Part shown: positions 8,636 through 18,980 of the stretch, in pieces
Position numbering within the stretch: the first letter of the stretch is position 1
Layout: every line of letters starts with the position of its first letter
Translations under genes and position numbers: made by a program
Assembly: GCF_002812725.1 (NCBI RefSeq)
Contig: NZ_NMUN01000006.1
Coordinates: 29,565 to 93,564, forward strand
Direction of reading: 5' to 3'
Source: Microbacterium sp. BR1
GTDB lineage: Bacteria; Actinomycetota; Actinomycetes; Actinomycetales; Microbacteriaceae
Length of the DNA stretch: 64,000 nt
Notes under the pieces: generated by a model
What the model was told of the DNA's origin: nothing
Seen by the model: only the letters and a program-made list of their open reading frames with translations
Database searches by the model: none

Positions 8636-9298
8636 GTGCGCGAAGTCTTCCATCAGTCCCTCGAGGACGTCCAGGGGCGCCTCGTCGAGATCTCCGAGCT
8701 CGTCGCGATCGCGATCGAGAAGGCCACGCAGGCGTTCGGCTCGAGCGATGTCTCGCTCGCCGAAGAGGTCATCGACGCCGACAGCATCATCGACGACAAG
8801 GCCGTGGCGCTCGACGAATTGGCGATCGAGATTCTCGCCCGCCAGCAGCCGGTCGCTCGCGACCTGCGCATCGTGGTCAGCGCGCTCCGGATGTCGGCCT
8901 CGCTCGAGCGCATGGGTGACATCGCCGAGCACATCGCCCAGCTCACGCGCTACCGCTTCCCCGAGCGTGCGATCCCCAAGGGTCTCAAGAGCACCTTCAC
9001 GAGCATGGGCCAGATCGACGTGCAGATGGCCCAGATGCTCACCGAGCTGCTGCGCACGCAGGACGTCAGCATCGCCGAAGAACTGCGTAACCTCGACGAC
9101 CAGCTCGACGACCTGCACGTCTCGGTCTTCGAGAAGGTCCTCGGCGAGAACTGGCAGGGCGAGGCGATGGCGACGGTCGACGCGACCCTGGCGAGCCGCT
9201 ACCACGAGCGCTTCGGCGACCACGCCGAGTCCGTGGCGAAGAAGGTCGTCTACCTCGCGACGGGCGACTGGGTGGACACGAACGTCGGCACCGCCTGA
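8636..9298 (+). CDS. phoU: Phosphate signalling protein PhoU
   Basis: 220 residues forming two PhoU three-helix repeats. The characteristic sequence is visible in DLRIVVSALRMSASLERMGD in the first repeat and HERFGDHAESVAKKVVYLATG in the second. PhoU links the Pst transporter to the SenX3 kinase and represses the Pho response when phosphate is plentiful. GTG start with AAAGGGA 8 bp upstream. It is divergent from senX3 and about 15 kb away from pstSCAB. Confidence 0.94.
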   Translation: MREVFHQSLEDVQGRLVEISELVAIAIEKATQAFGSSDVSLAEEVIDADSIIDDKAVALDELAIEILARQQPVARDLRIVVSALRMSASLERMGDIAEHIAQLTRYRFPERAIPKGLKSTFTSMGQIDVQMAQMLTELLRTQDVSIAEELRNLDDQLDDLHVSVFEKVLGENWQGEAMATVDATLASRYHERFGDHAESVAKKVVYLATGDWVDTNVGTA

Positions 9299-9320
9299 CC
9301 CGATCACACCAGCAATGACA

Positions 9321-9354
9321 GAGGGACCGGATGCCGAGGCATCCGGTCCCTCTT
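9321..9354. terminator. Bidirectional terminator between phoU and gpmA
   Basis: A 15-bp perfect stem (GAGGGACCGGATGCC with GGCATCCGGTCCCTC) with a very tight loop, followed by TCTT, sits in the gap between convergent phoU and gpmA. Confidence 0.8.
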
Positions 9355-9372
9355 CGCTGTGCGTCGGCGCGG

Positions 9373-10122
9373 CTACTTCTTGCCCTGCGCGGCGACGGCG
9401 GCAGCCCCTGCGGCAGCCGCTTCGGGGTCGAGGTACTCCCCCGGGCCGAGGGGACGGAGGTCCTCGCCCAGGCGATAGACGAGCGGGATGCCGGTCGGGA
9501 TGTTGAGCTCCGAGATGTCGTCGTCGCTGATGCCCTCGAGGTGCTTCACGAGGCCGCGGAGCGAGTTGCCGTGGGCCGTGACCAGAACGGTCTTCCCGGC
9601 GCGCAGGTCGGGGACGATGCCGCTCTCCCAATACGGGAGCATGCGGTCGATCACGAGCTTGAGCGACTCGGTGCGCGGGATGTCGCCGTCGATCCCGACG
9701 TAGCGCGGATCGGAGACCTGGCTGAACTCGTCGTCGTCTGCGATCTCGGGGGGCGGCACATCGAACGAGCGGCGCCACAGCATGAACTGCTCGGGACCGA
9801 ACTCGGCGAGGGTCTGCGCCTTGTCCTTGCCCTGCAGTGCGCCGTAGTGGCGCTCGTTCAGTCGCCAGGAGCGGGTCACGGGAATCCAGAGGCGGTCGGC
9901 CGCATCCAGCGCGATGTTCGCGGTCTGGATGGCACGGCTGAGCACCGAGGTGTGCAGGACGTCGGGCAGCAGTCCCGCCTCGGCAAGCAGCTCGCCGCCC
10001 CGCTGAGCCTCGGCCTTGCCGAGGTCTGTCAGGCGCACATCGACCCAACCGGTGAAGAGGTTCAGCTCGTTCCACTCGCTCTGGCCGTGGCGGAGCAGGA
10101 TCAATGTATGAGGCTCGGTCAT
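9373..10122 (-). CDS. gpmA: 2,3-bisphosphoglycerate-dependent phosphoglycerate mutase
   Basis: A 249-residue histidine-phosphatase-superfamily enzyme that interconverts 3- and 2-phosphoglycerate in glycolysis. It carries the catalytic-His motif [12 protein letters not shown] at residues 6-17, the cofactor-dependent mutase signature [15 protein letters not shown] and the second active-site histidine in [11 protein letters not shown]. The ATG at 10122 puts the RHG motif at its usual place; the frame stays open upstream but that part has no family match. The C-terminus ends in an Ala-rich tail. Confidence 0.95.
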   Translation of the reverse strand: MTEPHTLILLRHGQSEWNELNLFTGWVDVRLTDLGKAEAQRGGELLAEAGLLPDVLHTSVLSRAIQTANIALDAADRLWIPVTRSWRLNERHYGALQGKDKAQTLAEFGPEQFMLWRRSFDVPPPEIADDDEFSQVSDPRYVGIDGDIPRTESLKLVIDRMLPYWESGIVPDLRAGKTVLVTAHGNSLRGLVKHLEGISDDDISELNIPTGIPLVYRLGEDLRPLGPGEYLDPEAAAAGAAAVAAQGKK

Positions 10123-10172
10123 GCGCCCATGATATCGAGGCGAGATGACGCTCATCCCGCCATCATGGAGGG

Positions 10173-11012
10173 ATGAGCCCGCGACCCCCGCCCGCACAAC
10201 GCCCCATCGGGCAGGCGACGCGCGGCACGACCGGCACGAACCGGTTGCGACGCAACGACCGCTACCTCGCCGGACTGCCGGCACTCCGCCGGACCGGCGA
10301 CCCGCTGGTCGTGGACCTGGGTTTCGGGGCGAGCGCCGTCACGGCTCTCGAGCTCTGGACCCGCCTGGCGCGCGTACGACCGGATGTCGAAGTGATCGGC
10401 GTCGAGATCGACCCCGAACGCGTCGCGCGAGCGCGTGAGCAGCTCGTCGCGGTCCGCGACGGCACGACGTCCTTCGCACCCGAGGCCCGGGTCGCGTTCG
10501 AGGTCGGAGGATTCGAGGTGCCGCTGCCCGATGGGCGCCGCCCGATCCTGGTTCGCGCGATGAACGTGCTGCGCCAGTACGAGGAAGAGCAGGTAACGGA
10601 TGCCTGGGCCCTGACATCCACTCGGCTACAGGCCGCGGGAACCCTCGTCGAGGGCACCTGCGACGAGATCGGTCGCGTCTGCTCGTGGATCGATGTCGAC
10701 GAGGCGGGGAAACCCATGCGATTGACGATTTCGCTGCGGTTGGCGGACCTCGAACTCCCGTCGATCGTCGCCGAACGTCTGCCCAAGGCGCTGATCCACC
10801 GCAACGTCCCGGGTGAGCGCGTGCATGCCGTGCTGTCGGCCCTCGACACGGCGTGGGCCCGCGCCGCACCCCTCGGGGTGTTCAGCCCGCAGCAGCGCTG
10901 GATCGCCGCGGTCGAGGCACTGCGCGCCTCGGGCGTCCCCGTGCTGGGCGGCCGGTCGCGGTGGCGACTGGGGGAACTCAGTCTGCCCTGGGCGGCCGTC
11001 GCTCCCGGCTGA
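10173..11012 (+). CDS. Class I SAM-dependent methyltransferase-like protein
   Basis: 279 residues. A Rossmann SAM-binding motif I is visible as [19 protein letters not shown] (about residues 44-62), followed by the acidic loop [11 protein letters not shown]. The family is conserved in actinobacteria; no substrate is known to me. GGAGG abuts the ATG at 10173 with no spacer, so a leaderless transcript or a different start is possible. Divergent from gpmA and convergent with the FUSC gene, 11 bp apart. Confidence 0.75.
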   Translation: MSPRPPPAQRPIGQATRGTTGTNRLRRNDRYLAGLPALRRTGDPLVVDLGFGASAVTALELWTRLARVRPDVEVIGVEIDPERVARAREQLVAVRDGTTSFAPEARVAFEVGGFEVPLPDGRRPILVRAMNVLRQYEEEQVTDAWALTSTRLQAAGTLVEGTCDEIGRVCSWIDVDEAGKPMRLTISLRLADLELPSIVAERLPKALIHRNVPGERVHAVLSALDTAWARAAPLGVFSPQQRWIAAVEALRASGVPVLGGRSRWRLGELSLPWAAVAPG

Positions 11013-11023
11013 CCCGCGAATCC

Positions 11024-12190
11024 TCAGATGCGCGGGATCGCTTGGCGGGCGCGATCGGGCGGCATGCCCGCACCGATCAGCAGGTCGACCACGAAGGGTC
11101 GGAGCGCGGCGATGAGGTTCTGATCGCCGAAGCCCGCACCCGGGACGACGCGCGTCGGGTCGAGGTGCTGGGCGATGCCGAGCAACGCCTCTTGCGCGAT
11201 GGGCTCGAGCGAGATGTCGGCGAGCGACTGCTCGACGAGGGAGGCCCCGCGTCCGAGCGACAGCACCAGGTCCGCGGCGACAGGACGCGGAACGCGGTCA
11301 TCGACGAGGTAGGCGGTGCGCCGTGCGACGACACGCAGGTTGCGCGTCGCGAGGTCCATCGCGGCGAGCACCCGCTCGGCGCGCGCCAGCTCGGCCCGGC
11401 TCGCCCACAGCCAGGGCGAGATGCGCGCGATGGCGACCGAAGAGTCGAGTGTCTCGCGCCACGACCGCACGAGCGGATCGAGCGCGCGTGCCTTTTCGAG
11501 ACCCCGCTCGGCACGGGCGCGGTCTCCGGTGCGCAGCGCGATCGCCAGGCTCATGACGGCGCCATCGAACGCACGGAACAGCGTCGCGACATCCCGCCGC
11601 GCCTCGCCCCGCGGACTGCGCGGGATCAGCGCGGTTGCCAGCAGGGCGGCCGCTCCCCCGATGACGCCGTCGATCATGCGCGAGAACGGCACACTCGTCG
11701 AGGCGGGAATGATCAGCACGATGAGCGACTGGATCGCCGCCGCGATCGCGAAGCTCGCCTGAGGGGAGAGGAATCGCGCCACGATCAGCGTCACCGACAG
11801 GGCGAGCCCGACCTGCCACCACCCACGTCCCGCCACGAGCAGCAAGATCTCGGCGATCAGGATCCCGAGGATCATCCCGATGACGGTCTCGAACACGCGC
11901 CGCGGACGGGCATCCCGCACCAGCCCGAGACTCGCGACCGTCACGGTCCCCGCGAGCAGCGGTGTCTGATGCCCCACGACGAAATACGCGAACGCATACG
12001 CGGCCGTCGCTGCGACGACGATCTGGACGATCGGCAGCGCCGAGTTGCGCACACGACGCAGGCCCGGGCGCGGGTCGAAGCGATCGCGCAGGCGCACGGG
12101 AATCGAGGTCGTGATCGGCGGCAGCGACGCCGAGCCAGAACCGGCTTCCGGCTCACCGGAACCGGCAGAACGGCCTGCGCCGTCGCTCAC
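11024..12190 (-). CDS. FUSC-family membrane protein
   Basis: 388 residues. An N-terminal block of about six membrane helices (ALPIVQIVVAATAAYAFAYF, LLAGTVTVASLGLV, and so on) is followed by a helical cytoplasmic region rich in Arg/Ala. This is the layout of the fusaric acid resistance/aromatic acid exporter-like (FUSC, YccC) family, here in a half-size actinobacterial form. Substrate unknown. GTG 12190 overlaps the stop of the YgfZ gene (GTGA), so it is translationally coupled and last in a run of leftward genes. Confidence 0.82.
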   Translation of the reverse strand: MSDGAGRSAGSGEPEAGSGSASLPPITTSIPVRLRDRFDPRPGLRRVRNSALPIVQIVVAATAAYAFAYFVVGHQTPLLAGTVTVASLGLVRDARPRRVFETVIGMILGILIAEILLLVAGRGWWQVGLALSVTLIVARFLSPQASFAIAAAIQSLIVLIIPASTSVPFSRMIDGVIGGAAALLATALIPRSPRGEARRDVATLFRAFDGAVMSLAIALRTGDRARAERGLEKARALDPLVRSWRETLDSSVAIARISPWLWASRAELARAERVLAAMDLATRNLRVVARRTAYLVDDRVPRPVAADLVLSLGRGASLVEQSLADISLEPIAQEALLGIAQHLDPTRVVPGAGFGDQNLIAALRPFVVDLLIGAGMPPDRARQAIPRI

Positions 12191-13317
12191 GCTCGGGCGC
12201 GCGCCGAGAGTCGCGGTAGACGGGGAACGGATGCTTCGGCACCGGCCCCCGGCGGCACGATGACTTCTTGTGCGGCCACCACCGTCTCGTCGCCCACGGC
12301 GATCGTCAGCGTCGCGTCGATCGGCAGGGTGCGCTTCACGACGGCCAGCGCGATCGGCCCCAGCTCGTGGTGCAGGGCGGAGGACGTGATGCGCCCCACT
12401 TCGGCACCCGCCGCGTCGCCGTCGAGCGAAACCGGCGCACCCGGCTCGGGCAGCAGAGCGTCGCTGCCGTCCAGGTGCAGGAAGACCAGGCGACGCGGGG
12501 GGTGGCCGAGGTTGTGGACCTTCGCGACCGTCTCTTGCCCGCGGTAGCACCCCTTGTCGAGGTGCACGGCCGAGCGCAGCCAGTCGAGCTCGTGGGGCAG
12601 CGTCCGCTCGTCGACCTCGTTCGCCCGCCGGGGACGCCACGCGGCGATCCGGAGCGCCTCGGCCGAGATCAGGCCGGCAGCATCGACATCGTCCGCGTTC
12701 GCGATCGCGCGTGCCAGTTCGGCGGCGGCATCCGTCGTCACGATCGCCACGCGCCAGTCCCAGCCCTCCCCGGGGTGCGGCTCGGCGGCGTATTGGTGCC
12801 CACCGACCGCCACGTGCGACCACGGGTCGATCCAGATCAGCGACGCGCCCGCGGGTGCGTGCGCCCGCGGTGCGGCAAGCGCCTCGGCGGCACCCCCGCC
12901 GATGAAGCCGATCGCGGTGAGATCGGCCTCGAGAGTCACGACGACCTGGGCGCGGAAGACCATGCGCTTCAGCCACGTGACGAGCGCGTCGGCGCTGGTC
13001 GCGTCCACGACGAGCCATGTCGTCACGCCGTCATCCAGCACCGATGCCGCGTGCTCCACGTGTCCGTGCGGGTCCAGCACGAGCAGCTCGGTCGCTCGGC
13101 CCGGCTCGAGCCGCGCCAGGGACTGCGACGTGATCGAGTCGAGCCAGGTCAGCCGGTCGGCACCGGTGACCGACACGACGACACGGTCGCCGAGGTGCAC
13201 GAGTGCACGCCCCTCGGCGAGCAGGCGCTGCTCGCGCAGGAAGGTTCCGAAGTGCAGCGGCGCGCCGCTCGGATCATCCGTGACGGCACCCGGGAGCCCG
13301 GCGAAGGGAGAGGCCAT
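12187..13317 (-). CDS. ygfZ: YgfZ/GcvT-type folate-binding Fe-S maintenance protein
   Basis: 376 residues with the GcvT fold. The family signature K-G-C-Y-x-G-Q-E is present as KGCYRGQETVAKV at about residues 245-257, and an N-terminal VSVTGADRLTWLDSIT segment matches the folate-binding half. YgfZ helps repair or mature certain [4Fe-4S] enzymes using tetrahydrofolate. The start at 13317 overlaps the stop of the upstream gene by one base (TGATG), which supports the choice. The C-terminus overlaps the FUSC start by 4 bp. Confidence 0.9.
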   Translation of the reverse strand: MASPFAGLPGAVTDDPSGAPLHFGTFLREQRLLAEGRALVHLGDRVVVSVTGADRLTWLDSITSQSLARLEPGRATELLVLDPHGHVEHAASVLDDGVTTWLVVDATSADALVTWLKRMVFRAQVVVTLEADLTAIGFIGGGAAEALAAPRAHAPAGASLIWIDPWSHVAVGGHQYAAEPHPGEGWDWRVAIVTTDAAAELARAIANADDVDAAGLISAEALRIAAWRPRRANEVDERTLPHELDWLRSAVHLDKGCYRGQETVAKVHNLGHPPRRLVFLHLDGSDALLPEPGAPVSLDGDAAGAEVGRITSSALHHELGPIALAVVKRTLPIDATLTIAVGDETVVAAQEVIVPPGAGAEASVPRLPRLSARARA

Positions 13318-13922
13318 CACTCCGCCTTGGCCAGGCGCGCGGAGGCGTGGCTGCCGAGTTCGGTTCCGAGCGCCGCGATGTCCCACGCCCACAGCAGGTG
13401 GCCATCGACGAGCCCGTACAGGCGCGTCGCCGCCGCGTACTCCTTGGCTCCCGACGGACGCACGACGGCATCCGTCGCGAGATCGATGCGCGGACCCGTG
13501 ACGTGGCCGAGGTAGAGCTCGGAGATCCCATCGGAGTGGACGATCACGGCCTCGATCTCGAACCCGCCCTCGGGGACGCGCAACGCTTCGACGTCATCGA
13601 CGGTGCGCGGGGGCGCGGGCGAGAGAGCGGGGAGCAGACCCGGACCCGCGTCCGCGTCGCCGAGCGGACGTGCGAGGCGCCAGTACCCCGTCTCGGCCAC
13701 CAGTTTCACGCCGGGCCCGTCATCGCCCGAAGACATCCACGCGGTTGCCGAGTAGTTCAGGTAGTCACCACCGTCGTGGCTGAAACTCACGCGATGGGCG
13801 AACTCTCCGGCATAGCGGTGTCCCGCCGCCTCGTAGTCGATCACACCGGTGCCCTCCCAGACGCCGACGAGCCACGAGAGCGGCACCAGGTCGGCGGGTA
13901 GGTCTGTCGGCAGATCGATCAC
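13317..13922 (-). CDS. Nitrobindin-like heme-binding beta-barrel (FABP family)
   Basis: 201 residues. The nitrobindin signature GVWEGTG appears near the N-terminus (about residues 20-26) and YAAATRLYGLVDGHLLWAWD near the end. Family members form a ten-stranded barrel that binds ferric heme and reacts with NO or peroxynitrite. The usual distal His and proximal His positions cannot be verified by eye. It is coupled to ygfZ (1-bp overlap) and 10 bp downstream of a small membrane protein gene. Confidence 0.85.
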   Translation of the reverse strand: MIDLPTDLPADLVPLSWLVGVWEGTGVIDYEAAGHRYAGEFAHRVSFSHDGGDYLNYSATAWMSSGDDGPGVKLVAETGYWRLARPLGDADAGPGLLPALSPAPPRTVDDVEALRVPEGGFEIEAVIVHSDGISELYLGHVTGPRIDLATDAVVRPSGAKEYAAATRLYGLVDGHLLWAWDIAALGTELGSHASARLAKAE

Positions 13923-13932
13923 GATCGGCCGC

Positions 13933-14046
13933 TCAGCGCTGGCCGCGATAGAGGTTGAGGATCACCACACCCGAAACGAACGCGATCGCGACGGATGCCA
14001 GGGCGAGGAGTCCCACGAAGAAGATCTCGAGAGCGAGGAGGTCCAT
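13933..14046 (-). CDS. 37-residue single-pass membrane protein
   Basis: ATG to TGA, 37 codons. Two negative charges in MDLLALEIFF lead into one long hydrophobic segment (VGLLALASVAIAFVSGVVIL) and a short basic tail NLYRGQR, consistent with an N-out, C-in membrane protein. No strong ribosome-binding site. Its position first in the leftward series with a 10-bp gap to the nitrobindin-like gene supports it being real. Function unknown. Confidence 0.6.
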   Translation of the reverse strand: MDLLALEIFFVGLLALASVAIAFVSGVVILNLYRGQR

Positions 14047-14113
14047 GCTGACACTCTAGCCCGCCTGCGCCCGCGCGGATCAGCCCGGAACGCTTGTCAG
14101 CCCGGATTGTCCA

Positions 14114-14404
14114 TCAGCCCGGAATGATCGTCGCGAGCCCGACCGCGGCCGAGACGACCCCGAGGGCGAGCAACGCGCCGAGCACACTGGCCGCCACGCG
14201 CCGGATGAAGCCGGTGGAGCGTCCGTAGGCCAGTTGCACCCCGAACGACACCAGCAGACTGGCCGCGAGCGCGAGGACGAACCACTGCGCCTGCTGCGGT
14301 GCGGGCACGAAGATGGCGATCGCGATGCCGCCGAGGAGCGCCGCGATCCAGACGGCACCGATTCCGGTGACGCTCGAGCGGGGAGCGAGTTCGGGTGCCG
14401 ACAT
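14114..14404 (-). CDS. Small membrane protein, three predicted helices
   Basis: 96 residues starting [10 protein letters not shown] with GGGGGAAG 8 bp upstream. Three hydrophobic segments are visible (about residues 17-35, 41-58 and 70-95). No recognised family. It is divergent from the GlnR-type regulator and may be cotranscribed with the downstream small membrane gene. Confidence 0.7.
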   Translation of the reverse strand: MSAPELAPRSSVTGIGAVWIAALLGGIAIAIFVPAPQQAQWFVLALAASLLVSFGVQLAYGRSTGFIRRVAASVLGALLALGVVSAAVGLATIIPG

Positions 14405-14531
14405 GCATTCATCTTCCCCCACCGACGCTGGCCGCGCGAGCCGGGAAAGGGGCACGGGCGGCCCGATAGCCGCGGTCGGCGTAATATGGGGGGCCACGAC
14501 GACCCTGGGGGCGTCGCCCGAGAGGAAACGC

Positions 14532-15227
14532 GTGGCCCAACTGCTCGTTCTGAGTTCCGCACACGGCAGCGGTCCCGTTCTGCCGTCCCTGGAACTCTTG
14601 AGCCACCGCGTCCGGCAGATCCCCGCCGAGCCGGCCCAACTCGTCAATGCACCGAGCGCTGACGTCATCTTCGTCGACGCGCGCACCGACCTGGTCGGTG
14701 CGAAGTCGCTCTGCAAGATCCTCAACACGACCGGGCTCGATGCGCCCCTCATGCTCGTCGTCACCGAGGGCGGATTGACCGCCGTCAGCACCGACTGGGG
14801 CGTCGACGACGTGATTCTCGTCAGCGCGGGTCCCGCCGAGGTCGATGCCCGAGTCCGGCTGGCGATGGGCCGGATGTCCCAGGAGCAGGTCTCGACGCGC
14901 ATCCAGACATCCGGAATCACGATCGACGAGTCCTCGTACTCAGCCAAGGTCCATGGCAAGCCCCTCGACCTGACGTACAAGGAGTTCCAGCTCCTGCACT
15001 TCTTCGCCACCCATCCGTCGCGCGTCTTCACCCGCGAGCAACTGCTCAGCGAGGTCTGGGGGTACGACTACTTCGGTGGCACCCGCACCGTCGACGTGCA
15101 CGTTCGACGACTGCGCGCGAAGCTCGGCGACCTCGAGCAGCTCATCGGCACGGTGCGGAACGTCGGGTATCGGTTCAACGTCTACGAGGACGACCAGCTC
15201 CCGACCGCGAGCGGCCGTCAGGGCTGA
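14532..15227 (+). CDS. glnR: GlnR-type atypical response regulator
   Basis: 231 residues: an atypical receiver domain (about 1-110) and a strongly conserved winged helix (about 130-225) with [32 protein letters not shown] and [15 protein letters not shown]. The receiver matches streptomycete GlnR in [12 protein letters not shown] and [18 protein letters not shown]. It keeps Asp49 but lacks the usual acidic pocket, as GlnR does. GlnR controls nitrogen assimilation genes. No cognate kinase is adjacent. GTG start with AGAGGAAA 3 bp upstream. Assignment from remembered family sequence. Confidence 0.75.
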   Translation: MAQLLVLSSAHGSGPVLPSLELLSHRVRQIPAEPAQLVNAPSADVIFVDARTDLVGAKSLCKILNTTGLDAPLMLVVTEGGLTAVSTDWGVDDVILVSAGPAEVDARVRLAMGRMSQEQVSTRIQTSGITIDESSYSAKVHGKPLDLTYKEFQLLHFFATHPSRVFTREQLLSEVWGYDYFGGTRTVDVHVRRLRAKLGDLEQLIGTVRNVGYRFNVYEDDQLPTASGRQG

Positions 15228-15241
15228 CGCCCCGTCATCCG

Positions 15242-15259
15242 GTTCACCCGTTGGACACG
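15242..15259 (+). promoter_or_regulatory. Weak Pho-box-like site upstream of ppk
   Basis: A perfect GTTCACC heptamer is followed exactly 11 nt later by GGACACG (4 of 7 matches). It lies 33 bp before the ppk start. One good half-site only, so RegX3 binding is a suggestion. Confidence 0.3.
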
Positions 15260-15280
15260 TGCGCCCTGCAATGATGGACC

Positions 15281-17455
15281 ATGCTCGAATCCTCGATCCT
15301 CGACGCTGGTCTGGGCGATGCCGACGATGACGACTTCGATGAAGCCGTCGAAGCGTTCGACTCGCAACTCCCCGAGAACAGATACCTCGACCGCGAACTG
15401 AGCTGGCTCGCGTTCAATCAACGCGTTCTCGAGCTCGCCGAAGACCCGAGCGTTCCCGTGCTCGAGCGTGCGAACTTCCTCGCGATCTTCGCCAGCAACC
15501 TCGACGAGTTCTTCATGGTCCGGGTAGCGGGCCTGCGTCGCCGCATCGTCACGGGACTCGCTGTCCCGACGAACGTCGGTCGGTCGCCCACCGAAGTACT
15601 GGCCGACATCTCGGCCGAGGCCTACAGGCTGCAGCTGCGTCACGCCGAAGCCTGGCGCGCCGTGGTGCAGCCCGACCTCGCCGCGGCCGGCATCGAGGTC
15701 GTGACCTGGGACGCGCTCGGCGAGGACGACCGTATCGCCCTGTACGAGTACTTCCAGTCCCAAGTCTTCCCCGTCCTCATGCCGCTGGCCGTGGATCCCG
15801 CGCATCCGTTCCCTTACATCTCGGGACTGTCGCTCAACCTGGCCGTGCGCATCCGGAACGCCCGCACGGGGCGCCAGGAGTTCGCGCGCCTGAAGGTTCC
15901 GCCGATGCTGCCGCGATTCGTCGAGGTGCCGGGTGCCGCGAGCGCCGGACGCGGACGCTACCTGCCGCTCGAGGACCTGATCTCGAACAACCTGGTCGAC
16001 CTGTTCCCCGGGATGGAGGTGCTCGACCACCACGCCTTCCGCCTGACGCGCAACGAAGACATGACGATCGAAGAGGACGAGACCGAGAACCTCATCCAGG
16101 CCCTTGAGGCGGAGCTGCTGCGGCGCCGGTTCGGCCCGCCGATCCGGCTCGAGATCACCGACGACATGGACGACGTCACGCTCGGCCTGCTGATCCGCGA
16201 ACTCGACATCACCGAGCAGCAGGTCTTCCGCCTGCACGCGCCGCTCGACCTGCGCGGCCTGTTCGATCTGTCCCGCATCTCGCGCCCCGATCTGCACTAC
16301 CCGCCGCATCTGCCGACCACGGCGCTGGCGTTCCAGCCGGGCGACAACAACGAACGAGCCGACATCTTCTCGGCGATCCGCCAGGGCGACGTGCTCGTGC
16401 ATCACCCGTACGAGTCCTTCGCGACGAGCGTTCAGGCTTTCCTCGAACAGGCGGCGAAAGATCCGCACGTCCTCGCGATCAAGCAGACGCTCTACCGCAC
16501 GTCGGGCGATAGCCCCATCGTCGAGGCGCTGATCGATGCCGCCGAAGCGGGCAAGCAGGTGCTCGCGCTGGTGGAGATCAAGGCCCGCTTCGACGAGGCC
16601 GCCAACATCGTGTGGGCGCGCAAGCTCGAGAAGGCCGGCGTGCACGTCGTGTACGGCCTGGTCGGCCTCAAGACGCACTGCAAGCTCGCGCTCGTCATCC
16701 GCGAAGAGGGCGGCGTGCTGCGCAGCTACAGCCACGTCGGCACCGGCAACTACAACCCCAAGACCAGCCGCATCTACGAAGACTTCGGGCTCTTCACCGC
16801 CGACGACCAGGTCGGACGCGACCTGACGCGGCTGTTCAACGAGCTCTCGGGCTACGCGATCGAGAAGAAGTTCAAGCGCTTGCTCGTGGCTCCCCTGCAC
16901 TTGCGGAAGGGACTGCTGCGGCTGATCGACAAGGAGCGCCGGAACGCGCTCGACGGCAAGCCCGCGAAGATCCGTTTCAAGGTCAACTCGATGGTCGACG
17001 AACAGATCATCGACGCCCTGTACCGGGCGAGCCAAGCGGGGGTCTCGATCGAGATCTGGGTGCGCGGCATCTGTTCGCTCAAGCCGGGCATCGAGGGCGT
17101 CAGCGAGAACATCACCGTGCGCAGCATCCTGGGCCGATACCTCGAGCACTCGCGCATCTTCGCGTTCGAATCGGGCGGCGATCGCCAGGTGTACATCGGC
17201 AGCGCCGACATGATGCACCGCAATCTCGACCGCCGGGTCGAGTCGCTCGTGCGCGTCGTCGCACCGGCCCACCTGAAAGAGCTCGACGAACTGTTCGATC
17301 TGGCCATGAGCGACGGCACGAGCTCGTGGTGGCTCGGCCCCGAGGGCGCGTGGACCCGTCACAGCGTCGACGCAGAAGGACTGCCGCTGGTCGACATCCA
17401 GGACAAGACGATGCACGACGTCCAGCGCCGTCGCCGCGCGCGAGCGGTGCGATGA
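15281..17455 (+). CDS. ppk: Polyphosphate kinase (RNA degradosome-type PPK1)
   Basis: 724 residues. It reversibly polymerises the gamma-phosphate of ATP into inorganic polyphosphate. The N-domain starts [20 protein letters not shown]. The catalytic region includes [12 protein letters not shown], the phosphohistidine-type segment [28 protein letters not shown] and [17 protein letters not shown]. Full length. The overlap of its stop with the next ATG (ATGA) couples it to the Nudix gene, the same pairing seen in mycobacteria. Confidence 0.95.
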   Translation: MLESSILDAGLGDADDDDFDEAVEAFDSQLPENRYLDRELSWLAFNQRVLELAEDPSVPVLERANFLAIFASNLDEFFMVRVAGLRRRIVTGLAVPTNVGRSPTEVLADISAEAYRLQLRHAEAWRAVVQPDLAAAGIEVVTWDALGEDDRIALYEYFQSQVFPVLMPLAVDPAHPFPYISGLSLNLAVRIRNARTGRQEFARLKVPPMLPRFVEVPGAASAGRGRYLPLEDLISNNLVDLFPGMEVLDHHAFRLTRNEDMTIEEDETENLIQALEAELLRRRFGPPIRLEITDDMDDVTLGLLIRELDITEQQVFRLHAPLDLRGLFDLSRISRPDLHYPPHLPTTALAFQPGDNNERADIFSAIRQGDVLVHHPYESFATSVQAFLEQAAKDPHVLAIKQTLYRTSGDSPIVEALIDAAEAGKQVLALVEIKARFDEAANIVWARKLEKAGVHVVYGLVGLKTHCKLALVIREEGGVLRSYSHVGTGNYNPKTSRIYEDFGLFTADDQVGRDLTRLFNELSGYAIEKKFKRLLVAPLHLRKGLLRLIDKERRNALDGKPAKIRFKVNSMVDEQIIDALYRASQAGVSIEIWVRGICSLKPGIEGVSENITVRSILGRYLEHSRIFAFESGGDRQVYIGSADMMHRNLDRRVESLVRVVAPAHLKELDELFDLAMSDGTSSWWLGPEGAWTRHSVDAEGLPLVDIQDKTMHDVQRRRRARAVR

Positions 17456-18390
17456 CCGAAACCGCCGTCTACGCGGCGGGAGCGGTGATCTGGCGGCTCG
17501 TCGAGGGCAAGCTCCACATCCTCGTCATCCACCGCACGGCCTACGCAGACGTGACCCTCCCCAAGGGCAAGGTCGATCCGGGCGAGATGCTCGCCGAGAC
17601 GGCCGCGCGCGAGGTGTTCGAAGAGACCGGCATTCGCGTCGCGCTCGGCATCCCGGTGGGCGTCTCGCGCTACCGGATGCCCAACAAGCGGCAGAAGATC
17701 GTGCACTACTGGTCTGCCGAGGCCACGGATGACGCTATCCGCGCATCGCGATTCGTGCCGAACAAAGAGGTCGCCGCTCTCGAATGGGTGACGCCCAAAC
17801 GGGCACGGACGTATCTGAGCTACCCCGTGGACGTCGAGATCCTCGACGCCTTCCTGAAGTTCGTCGATGACGGGGTGCTGCAGACCTTTCCCCTCATCGT
17901 GCTGCGGCACGGCAAGGCAGTCAGCCGGGATGCGTGGAACGGACCGGATGTGTTGCGCCCCTTGACGGCCCGCGGCACCCGCCAGGCGCACGCGATCGTC
18001 GGGCCGCTTCTGGCTTTCGGGGCGCGCAAGATCGTCTCATCCGATGCGGTGCGGTGCGTGACGACCGTCACCCCCCTCGCCGCGGTTCTCGGCAGGCCGA
18101 TCCGCCGTACCGAGCTGCTCAGTCAGGATGCCTGGGAACAGGGCCGCGCGGACATCCGGGGCGTCGTGGGCAAACGGGTGCGCTCCGGAAAGCCGGCCGT
18201 GCTGTGCAGCCACGGCCCGGTACTGCCCGAGATCATGAGCGAGATCGCCCTGGCAACGGGCACGCTCCGCGGGTCGTACCTGGGCAGCGCATCGACGCTG
18301 GAGTTCGCGGCGTTCTCGGTCGTGCACCTGTCGGCGACGAACCCCGGTTCGGGCATCGTCGCGATCGAAACGCACACCCCGAAGGAGTGA
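17452..18390 (+). CDS. Nudix hydrolase fused to histidine phosphatase (MutT1-like)
   Basis: 312 residues. An N-terminal Nudix domain has the box [20 protein letters not shown] followed by TGI, with catalytic glutamates. A C-terminal histidine-phosphatase domain begins at about residue 145 (LIVLRHGKA) and has its second histidine in CSHGPVLPE. The same two-domain layout defines mycobacterial MutT1, which removes 8-oxo-GTP/8-oxo-dGTP and diadenosine polyphosphates. Coupled to ppk by ATGA and to the next gene by GTGA. Confidence 0.9.
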   Translation: MTETAVYAAGAVIWRLVEGKLHILVIHRTAYADVTLPKGKVDPGEMLAETAAREVFEETGIRVALGIPVGVSRYRMPNKRQKIVHYWSAEATDDAIRASRFVPNKEVAALEWVTPKRARTYLSYPVDVEILDAFLKFVDDGVLQTFPLIVLRHGKAVSRDAWNGPDVLRPLTARGTRQAHAIVGPLLAFGARKIVSSDAVRCVTTVTPLAAVLGRPIRRTELLSQDAWEQGRADIRGVVGKRVRSGKPAVLCSHGPVLPEIMSEIALATGTLRGSYLGSASTLEFAAFSVVHLSATNPGSGIVAIETHTPKE

Positions 18391-18980
18391 GCGGGCAGCC
18401 CGGGCACGCCCGCGCGTCGGTGGTCCGGCGCTCGGGGGTACGTGTCGCGTGGCAAGCGATTCCGCGTGAATGCGCCCGCCGGGACCTCGCGGACGCCCTC
18501 GTCGCGAGCCTCGCCGGATCTCACGGCGACTCGATCACGGTGGGCCGCCGGTGCGAACGCTGCGGGGCCTCGAATCATGGGCGCCCGTTCGTCGTCGGCG
18601 CAGCTGTGCACGCGAGCATTTCGTACGCGGGCGATCTCGTCGTCGTCGCCGTGGCCGACTCCCGCCGGGTGCTCGCACTGGGCATCGATGCCGAACGGGT
18701 CTCACGTGTATGCCACGATCTGCGCGGCGTCATCACCCCGGGGCGCGCCGCGTCGCTACGCCGGTGGACACGCGTCGAGGCCGTGCTCAAAGCCGACGGG
18801 CGGGGGCTCTCGATCGAACCCGATCGGGTGCGCATCGAGCGTTCGATCCGCGGAGTCCACGGGAGCATCGCCGGCGAGGGCACCGGGTCCACAGCCGGTG
18901 CCCTCGACATCCGTCCCCGCCTGCTGCGTGTGCGCGGACCGCGGGGCGTCGTGATCTCGCTCGCGGTCGCGTCAGTGTGA
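18387..18980 (+). CDS. 4'-phosphopantetheinyl transferase superfamily protein
   Basis: 197 residues. The transferase motifs are in order: NHGRPFV (about 63-69), the metal-binding GIDAE (99-103, Asp101 and Glu103) and W127-TRVEAVLKADG with Glu131 and Lys135. These enzymes transfer phosphopantetheine from CoA onto a carrier-protein serine. The Pls synthetase, 1.3 kb away, has such a carrier domain, so it is the likely client. A CxxC pair (RRCERCG) precedes the HG motif. GTG 18387 overlaps the stop before it, with GAAGGA adjacent. The 3' end overlaps the convergent peptidase gene by 9 bp. Confidence 0.82.
   Translation: MSGQPGHARASVVRRSGVRVAWQAIPRECARRDLADALVASLAGSHGDSITVGRRCERCGASNHGRPFVVGAAVHASISYAGDLVVVAVADSRRVLALGIDAERVSRVCHDLRGVITPGRAASLRRWTRVEAVLKADGRGLSIEPDRVRIERSIRGVHGSIAGEGTGSTAGALDIRPRLLRVRGPRGVVISLAVASV

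Noticed and set aside
10123..10284. Upstream extension of gpmA
   Set aside because: Overlaps the divergent methyltransferase gene; phosphoglycerate mutases start just before the RHG motif, as with ATG 10122.
15218..17416. A 732-codon open frame on the minus strand across ppk
   Set aside because: It is the antisense shadow of ppk: high-GC third positions keep the opposite frame open. Composition is Arg/Asp/Val/Gln-rich with no domain, and the plus strand has clear PPK1 motifs.
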